Position numbers and translations under genes: made by a program | In this document: one piece after another, positions 6,633 to 9,081 of the stretch | How positions within the stretch are numbered: the stretch's first letter is position 1 | How the letters are laid out: every line of letters starts with the position of its first letter | Assembly (NCBI GenBank): GCA_016200365.1 | Contig: JACQEW010000279.1 | Location: forward strand, 1 to 9,081 | Direction of reading: 5' to 3' | DNA: 9,081 bases | From: Nitrospinota bacterium | GTDB lineage: Bacteria > Nitrospinota > Nitrospinia > UBA9942 | The notes under the pieces: generated by a model | What the model saw: only the letters and a program-made list of their open reading frames with translations | What the model was told of the DNA's origin: nothing | Databases searched by the model: none

Positions 6633-6857
6633 TCATATCCGATATTCTCTCGCTCGATTAATATACTCCTGTGCATCTTCTCCCTTCCATAACCCCTTTC
6701 CCAATCCATAAAGCTTACTCCAGTCAAGCTCCTTTTCAGTGATACCCCGCCCCTTTTTCAATTGATGAATAATTCTCTCCACTAATTTTAACTGTTCATG
6801 GCTTGTAAGCCTTCCTATCTCTTCTTCAATCTTTTTTACTGCCACCCCTTTTCGCAT
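6633..6857 (-). CDS. VapB-like antitoxin without a recognisable toxin partner
   Basis: A 74-residue protein with the architecture of small VapB-like antitoxins: an N-terminal helical segment (KKIEEEIGRLTSHEQLKLVERIIHQLKK) and the C-terminal signature WSKLYGLGKGLWKGEDAQEYINRAREYR. In my knowledge of this group, that GLWKGEDAQEY tail wraps around a PIN-domain toxin encoded next. Here no PIN gene follows; the next gene, 7 bases on, is the unknown Cys/His protein. ATG 6857 has a clear Shine-Dalgarno, AGGAGA at 6864-6869 on the minus strand, with 6-base spacing, and a TATAAT-like -10 element upstream, so this is probably the first gene of the transcript. Either the toxin was replaced, or the 224-residue protein is an unrecognised partner. 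Confidence 0.75.
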   Translation of the reverse strand: MRKGVAVKKIEEEIGRLTSHEQLKLVERIIHQLKKGRGITEKELDWSKLYGLGKGLWKGEDAQEYINRAREYRI

Positions 6858-6879
6858 TTTTAATCTCCTATTGAAATTA

Positions 6880-6885
6880 ATTATA
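6880..6885 (-). promoter_or_regulatory. Possible -10 element (TATAAT) for the antitoxin/unknown/hicBA cluster
   Basis: On the minus strand this is a perfect TATAAT, 22 bases before the ATG of the VapB-like antitoxin, just upstream of its Shine-Dalgarno. The expected -35 region contains no TTGACA-like hexamer. It is the only obvious promoter candidate ahead of the four co-oriented genes. The rest of the gap between this site and the cyclase-like gene shows no gene. Confidence 0.4.
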
Positions 6886-6985
6886 ACACAAACAACAAAA
6901 TCCCGATTTCCTTATAAGACATTCAAGCGAAGCGTCATTTTGGGTAATGTTTCGGTTCTTATTCCAGTGCAGCTTTAATCGCACC

Positions 6986-7061
6986 TGCTTATCAACCCGT
7001 AATAGAATTATGAAATTTCAACGAACTTTCAATACCCTATGTTTCATGCATTGAATAAGCA
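6986..7061. repeat. Imperfect inverted repeat downstream of the cyclase-like gene
   Basis: TGCTTATCAA (6986-6995) and TTGAATAAGCA (7051-7061) are inverted copies with one extra base, with a nested ATGAAA/TTTCAT pair at 7010-7015 and 7042-7047. It begins just beyond the stop codon of the cyclase-like gene, so it may act as a weak 3'-end structure for that transcript. The loop is large and the stem AT-rich, so folding strength is doubtful. Confidence 0.3.
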
Positions 7062-7066
7062 CCATG

Positions 7067-8011
7067 TTAGCGGCAGTACGATTTCAATAAATGTTTTATC
7101 TTGTGTTCTAATCCACGCGATTTTATCATGTCAGTTATCTTATTCACTGCGGTGTCTGTATGTCCGCTTGCCTCAAATATTTTAATTGTACTCATAATTA
7201 TCAATTCAACAAATTTAAAATAATGTTCTGCAAATGAAGTATGGTTATACGCCTGCCACAAATTAACTGCTGGTAAAAATAATTCGTAAAATTTGTTTAT
7301 TTCTGTTTCTCCATTAGATGGACTATATAGAAATGCTGGCCACAATAATTCATACAGTCCTTTTACCTCTGTTTCCAAAACATATTTTTTTGTATCCGTC
7401 TGTAATTTGTCATAATATTCTTTTTCAAAAATAATTTTTGGTCCTTTGATTTTACTTTCCAGTCCAACAGCTTTAATTACAGCTTTACCAGCCAAGTTTG
7501 CAATTTTTTCCGGTCTGTTTTTTACTATTCCAATTAATTCTATCGGTATTGCTTCACCAAATGCAACGTCACCTCTAAAAAGTGTCGGATACCAATTAGA
7601 TTCTTTTTCACGACTAACAACTTTTCCATCTGCGCTTATATCAACTCTGGTAGTAGTAACTTTTGTCGGATTACTTTTATCATCAGGATTTTGATATGCA
7701 CTTGATGTGAAAGTAAAGCAGTGTAAAATAAAAGCACCAAGTTGTTTTATGAATAAGTCATGATTGTCAGAAGCAATAAAAACAGAGTCCGAAAAAGGCA
7801 AAAAGTATTTAAAACTTTTTACTGAATGATTACTTGCTAATTCTTGTAAAATTGGATTTGAATAAGATTCGGGAGGATGAATAAGGTCGTCTGTTATCTT
7901 TGTCTCAAGTATTGTCCTATATGTTGTGAACGTCATAAGAGCGTCTTGGGTATTTTCTCTTACACGGTTTGAAAACGCAAGTAAGTCAAGAAATGCTACT
8001 GATTGTTCCAT
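7067..8011 (-). CDS. Divergent class III nucleotidyl-cyclase-like protein
   Basis: A 314-residue soluble protein whose pattern matches the class III nucleotidyl cyclase fold. VAFLDLLAFSN carries D9, in the position of the first metal-binding Asp; FLPFSDSVFI carries D75, the second metal Asp; LFRGDVAFGEAI (residues 145-155) matches the usual R-x-G strand. AGKAVIKAVGLESKIKGPKIIF aligns position by position with the G-x-A-V-N-x-A-x-R-L-E-x segment of canonical cyclases, except that the transition-state Asn and Arg are Ile and Gly. The C-terminal 110 residues are helical and unrecognised. The start is ATG 8011; TTG 8029 follows a stop codon directly and is less likely. No clear Shine-Dalgarno is present. 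The protein may make a non-standard cyclic nucleotide, or bind rather than make one. It stands alone, with no membrane or TIR effector next to it. Confidence 0.6.
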   Translation of the reverse strand: MEQSVAFLDLLAFSNRVRENTQDALMTFTTYRTILETKITDDLIHPPESYSNPILQELASNHSVKSFKYFLPFSDSVFIASDNHDLFIKQLGAFILHCFTFTSSAYQNPDDKSNPTKVTTTRVDISADGKVVSREKESNWYPTLFRGDVAFGEAIPIELIGIVKNRPEKIANLAGKAVIKAVGLESKIKGPKIIFEKEYYDKLQTDTKKYVLETEVKGLYELLWPAFLYSPSNGETEINKFYELFLPAVNLWQAYNHTSFAEHYFKFVELIIMSTIKIFEASGHTDTAVNKITDMIKSRGLEHKIKHLLKSYCR

Positions 8012-8138
8012 AGTATGCCGTACCGTCAACTACTTCATATCCACGATTATTGCGTATATACCTCCAATTTGAAAGGATAGATGCAATGCGAATATCCCAA
8101 CTCTGGCTGAAACGTAAGAAATTTATCTCCTGATATTT
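7986..8138 (-). pseudogene. Possible decayed gene remnant upstream of the cyclase-like gene
   Basis: Between the cyclase-like start and the ilvN fragment (8012-8224) there is no intact gene. One minus-strand frame, 8138-7986, is open for 50 codons without a start codon and reads like protein (FLRFSQSWDIRIASILSNW, then NRGYEVVDGT). A second frame covering part of the same stretch reads SGDKFLTFQPELGYSH. Neither matches a family I know. Decayed coding sequence at the edge of the island is a plausible but weak reading; chance open frames in AT-rich DNA are the alternative. Confidence 0.2.
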
Positions 8139-8224
8139 TTAACCTCTCATCTTCCTCTTTTAGATTTAGACTGTTCAAGGGGCTTTTTACTTTTTCTAAG
8201 CTTTGGACTTGTCAGATTTATGGC

Positions 8225-8272
8225 TTATAACATTGAGCCTCTGGTCATGGCGATTCTGCCTGTTCTGGTGAT
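8225..8272 (-). pseudogene. Second copy of the ilvN 3' end (fragment)
   Basis: Read on the minus strand this encodes ITRTGRIAMTRGSML followed by TAA, clearly the C-terminus of an acetolactate synthase small subunit. The intact gene at 8808 ends IARTGRIAMSRGS and then KALTT. At DNA level 8235-8274 and 8827-8866 match at 36 of 40 positions, with an uninterrupted 23-base identity (8246-8268 and 8838-8860). Some of the differences are silent (CGC to AGA, TCG to TCA) and the others conservative, so the copy diverged as coding DNA, perhaps in another strain. It lies just downstream of the relE-like stop codon. Confidence 0.75.
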
Positions 8273-8274
8273 TT
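8235..8274 (+). repeat. Direct repeat copy A (ilvN end)
   Basis: Left copy of a 40-base direct repeat whose partner is at 8827-8866, 592 bases away. The two copies bracket the whole antitoxin/RelE module, so they mark the likely limits of an inserted cassette. Confidence 0.75.
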
Positions 8275-8286
8275 ATCTTTCTTTTC

Positions 8287-8547
8287 TCAAGGGCTTTTCA
8301 AAACCTTATCGTGATTACCTACTGCCCTTAAGAATATAGTATCTTCAATAATCTCAAAGGTTAATCTATAGCTAATATCAACTCTGGCTTCCCAAATCCC
8401 TTCGCTGCCTTTTATCTTTTTGGTGTGTAATGAGGGGTGTCTAAAGTCATTTGCAAGGATTTTTATTTGCCTATCAACTTTCTTTTGAATGCTCTTTGGC
8501 AAATCCTGATAACATCTCTTAAACCTATCATAAGCCTTTATCTTCAT
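8287..8547 (-). CDS. RelE/ParE-superfamily toxin
   Basis: An 86-residue basic toxin of the RelE type, predicted to cleave mRNA at the ribosome. The N-terminal helices (YDRFKRCYQDLPKSIQKKVDRQIKILANDF) are followed by the beta-sheet core KKIKGSEGIWEARVDISYRLTFEI and the terminal strand IFLRAVGNHDKVLKSP, the standard order, with the conserved WEARV...YRL and GNHDKV motifs. The ATG overlaps the antitoxin stop as ATGA (8544-8547), so translation is coupled, and an AAAGG lies against the start codon. The protein is full length. It could equally be labelled a HigB/Txe-like cytotoxin, since these subfamilies cannot be separated by eye. Downstream, within 15 bases, begins the duplicated ilvN end. Confidence 0.85.
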   Translation of the reverse strand: MKIKAYDRFKRCYQDLPKSIQKKVDRQIKILANDFRHPSLHTKKIKGSEGIWEARVDISYRLTFEIIEDTIFLRAVGNHDKVLKSP

Positions 8548-8795
8548 CCTTTAAGCTTTTTGAGCAGATTACTTACTGTTCCATTACCAATTACTTTACC
8601 TCTTTTTTTATCCCTATCTGCTCCTTTTTCCATTTTTTGCCACTTCTTAGTCCAAAAATAAGCCTGGGCAGGGTCAATAGACTCCTTTGCCTTAATAAAA
8701 CATATAAAATCTAAAACTTCTTTAATCTTATTTGAAGGCAGCTCCTTTATTTCTTTTACAAGCTCTTTTCTATATTGAATAACTGTTGTTTCCAT
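8544..8795 (-). CDS. Antitoxin of the RelE-type toxin (DUF2281-like)
   Basis: An 83-residue antitoxin. An N-terminal helix-strand segment (YRKELVKEIKELPSNKIKEVLDFICFIKAKE) resembles DUF2281-type antitoxins. The C-terminal half, DPAQAYFWTKKWQKMEKGADRD then KRGKVIGNGTVSNLLKKL, is the toxin-binding tail often seen beside RelE-like toxins. ATG 8795 is preceded by AAAGGGA, a Shine-Dalgarno that overlaps the ilvN stop codon (8808-8810) and leaves only 12 bases between the genes. No separate promoter is visible in that gap, so the module is probably expressed as a passenger of the ilv operon or from a promoter inside ilvN. Confidence 0.8.
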   Translation of the reverse strand: METTVIQYRKELVKEIKELPSNKIKEVLDFICFIKAKESIDPAQAYFWTKKWQKMEKGADRDKKRGKVIGNGTVSNLLKKLKG

Positions 8796-8807
8796 AAAAT
8801 AATCCCT

Positions 8808-9081
8808 TTATGTCGTCAATGCCTTCGAGCCGCGGGACATGGCGATTCTGCCTGTTCTGGCGATTTCTTTTATGCCGAGGGGTTTGAGCATCTCGATGAA
8901 GGCATCAACCTTTTCTTCGTCTCCTGTTACTTCTACTGTATAGGTTTTTGGGCTTACATCCACTACCTTGCCTCTGAATATCTCGGTAATCCTCAATATC
9001 TCGTCTCTCAATTGAGGCTCTGCGTTTACCTTTATCAACGCCAATTCCCTGTCAACAAATTTTTCTTCAGAGTGGTCAATA
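8808..9081 (-). CDS. ilvN: Acetolactate synthase small (regulatory) subunit, C-terminal part
   Basis: The gene runs off the right edge, so the N-terminal ACT domain that binds valine is not visible. The 90 visible residues are the C-terminal domain: HSEEKFVDRELALIKVNAE, then IFRGKVVDVSPKTYTVEVTGDEEKVDAFIEML, PLGIKEIARTGRIAMSRG and a short tail. This subunit activates the catalytic IlvB subunit in branched-chain amino acid synthesis and confers feedback inhibition. TTG codons near 9044 are internal. Its 3' end (8827-8866) is duplicated at 8235-8274, and the next gene on the strand is an antitoxin 12 bases away instead of ilvC, the usual neighbour in many bacteria. The terminal residues KALTT may have been contributed by the inserted cassette. 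Confidence 0.93.
   Translation of the reverse strand, partial: IDHSEEKFVDRELALIKVNAEPQLRDEILRITEIFRGKVVDVSPKTYTVEVTGDEEKVDAFIEMLKPLGIKEIARTGRIAMSRGSKALTT
8827..8866 (+). repeat. Direct repeat copy B (inside ilvN)
   Basis: Right copy of the 40-base direct repeat, lying within the 3' end of the intact ilvN reading frame. It matches 8235-8274 at 36 of 40 positions. Confidence 0.75.

Noticed and set aside
5951..6727. 258-residue version of the Cys/His protein starting at 6727
   Set aside because: The extra N-terminus is the antitoxin gene read in another frame; ATG 6625 just after the antitoxin stop is the natural start.
6886..7010. Minus-strand open frame of about 40 codons between the VapB-like antitoxin and the cyclase-like gene
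   Set aside because: It has no start codon, ends on the promoter-like site and resembles nothing known; probably chance.
7040..7075. Integron attC-like site, because GCTAAC occurs at the cyclase-like stop codon
   Set aside because: The 7-base cores do not fit the attC consensus and there is no matching GTTRRRY box at the other end of the imperfect palindrome; no integrase is present.
1..9081. CRISPR array, tRNA or rRNA gene
   Set aside because: No regularly spaced direct repeats, cloverleaf-like segment or rRNA-like sequence was seen on either strand.

Overview
The window looks like a piece of an AT-rich bacterial chromosome in which three housekeeping genes (nth, dnaJ and the 3' end of ilvN) are separated by accessory DNA. 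Shine-Dalgarno sites (AGGAGA), ATG/GTG starts and tightly packed genes are bacterial. The composite palindrome between nth and dnaJ, with CGCAAAGACGCAAAG-type arms and ACAGGAT motifs, is of a kind I associate with uncultured Nitrospirota, Desulfobacterota and similar anaerobes. That lineage guess is weak and is inference only.

Layout. 1-1936 (+): the 3' end of an unrecognised Lys-rich protein overlaps a radical SAM protein of unknown function. 1999-2956 (+): a UPF0175-type antitoxin, its PIN-like toxin broken by a frameshift, and a 55-residue single-pass membrane protein. 2957-3463 (-): a YdjM/DUF457-like membrane protein whose stop codon abuts that of the small gene. 3494-4138 (+): endonuclease III. 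4139-4292: a palindromic repeat with a central hairpin lying between the convergent genes nth and dnaJ. 4301-5413 (-): DnaJ. 5446-6857 (-): a possible four-gene operon, in transcription order a VapB-like antitoxin, an unknown protein with a Cys/His cluster, hicB and hicA, running toward dnaJ. 7067-8011 (-): a divergent class III nucleotidyl-cyclase-like protein. 8012-8224: no convincing gene, perhaps decayed coding sequence. 8225-8272: a second, diverged copy of the ilvN 3' end. 8287-8795 (-): an antitoxin and RelE-type toxin. 8808-9081 (-): the C-terminal part of IlvN, running off the window. No gene-free stretch exceeds 300 bases.

How it fits together. Four toxin-antitoxin or antitoxin-containing loci lie within about 7 kb. 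One has a frameshifted toxin and one has an antitoxin with no recognisable toxin partner. The RelE module sits between two copies of the ilvN 3' terminus 592 bp apart, which suggests that a small cassette entered the end of ilvN while leaving a complete reading frame. The stretch between ilvN and dnaJ is best read as an accessory island. The strongest candidates for undescribed biology are the VapB-like antitoxin with its Cys/His partner, the orphan cyclase-like gene, and the ilvN-end cassette.
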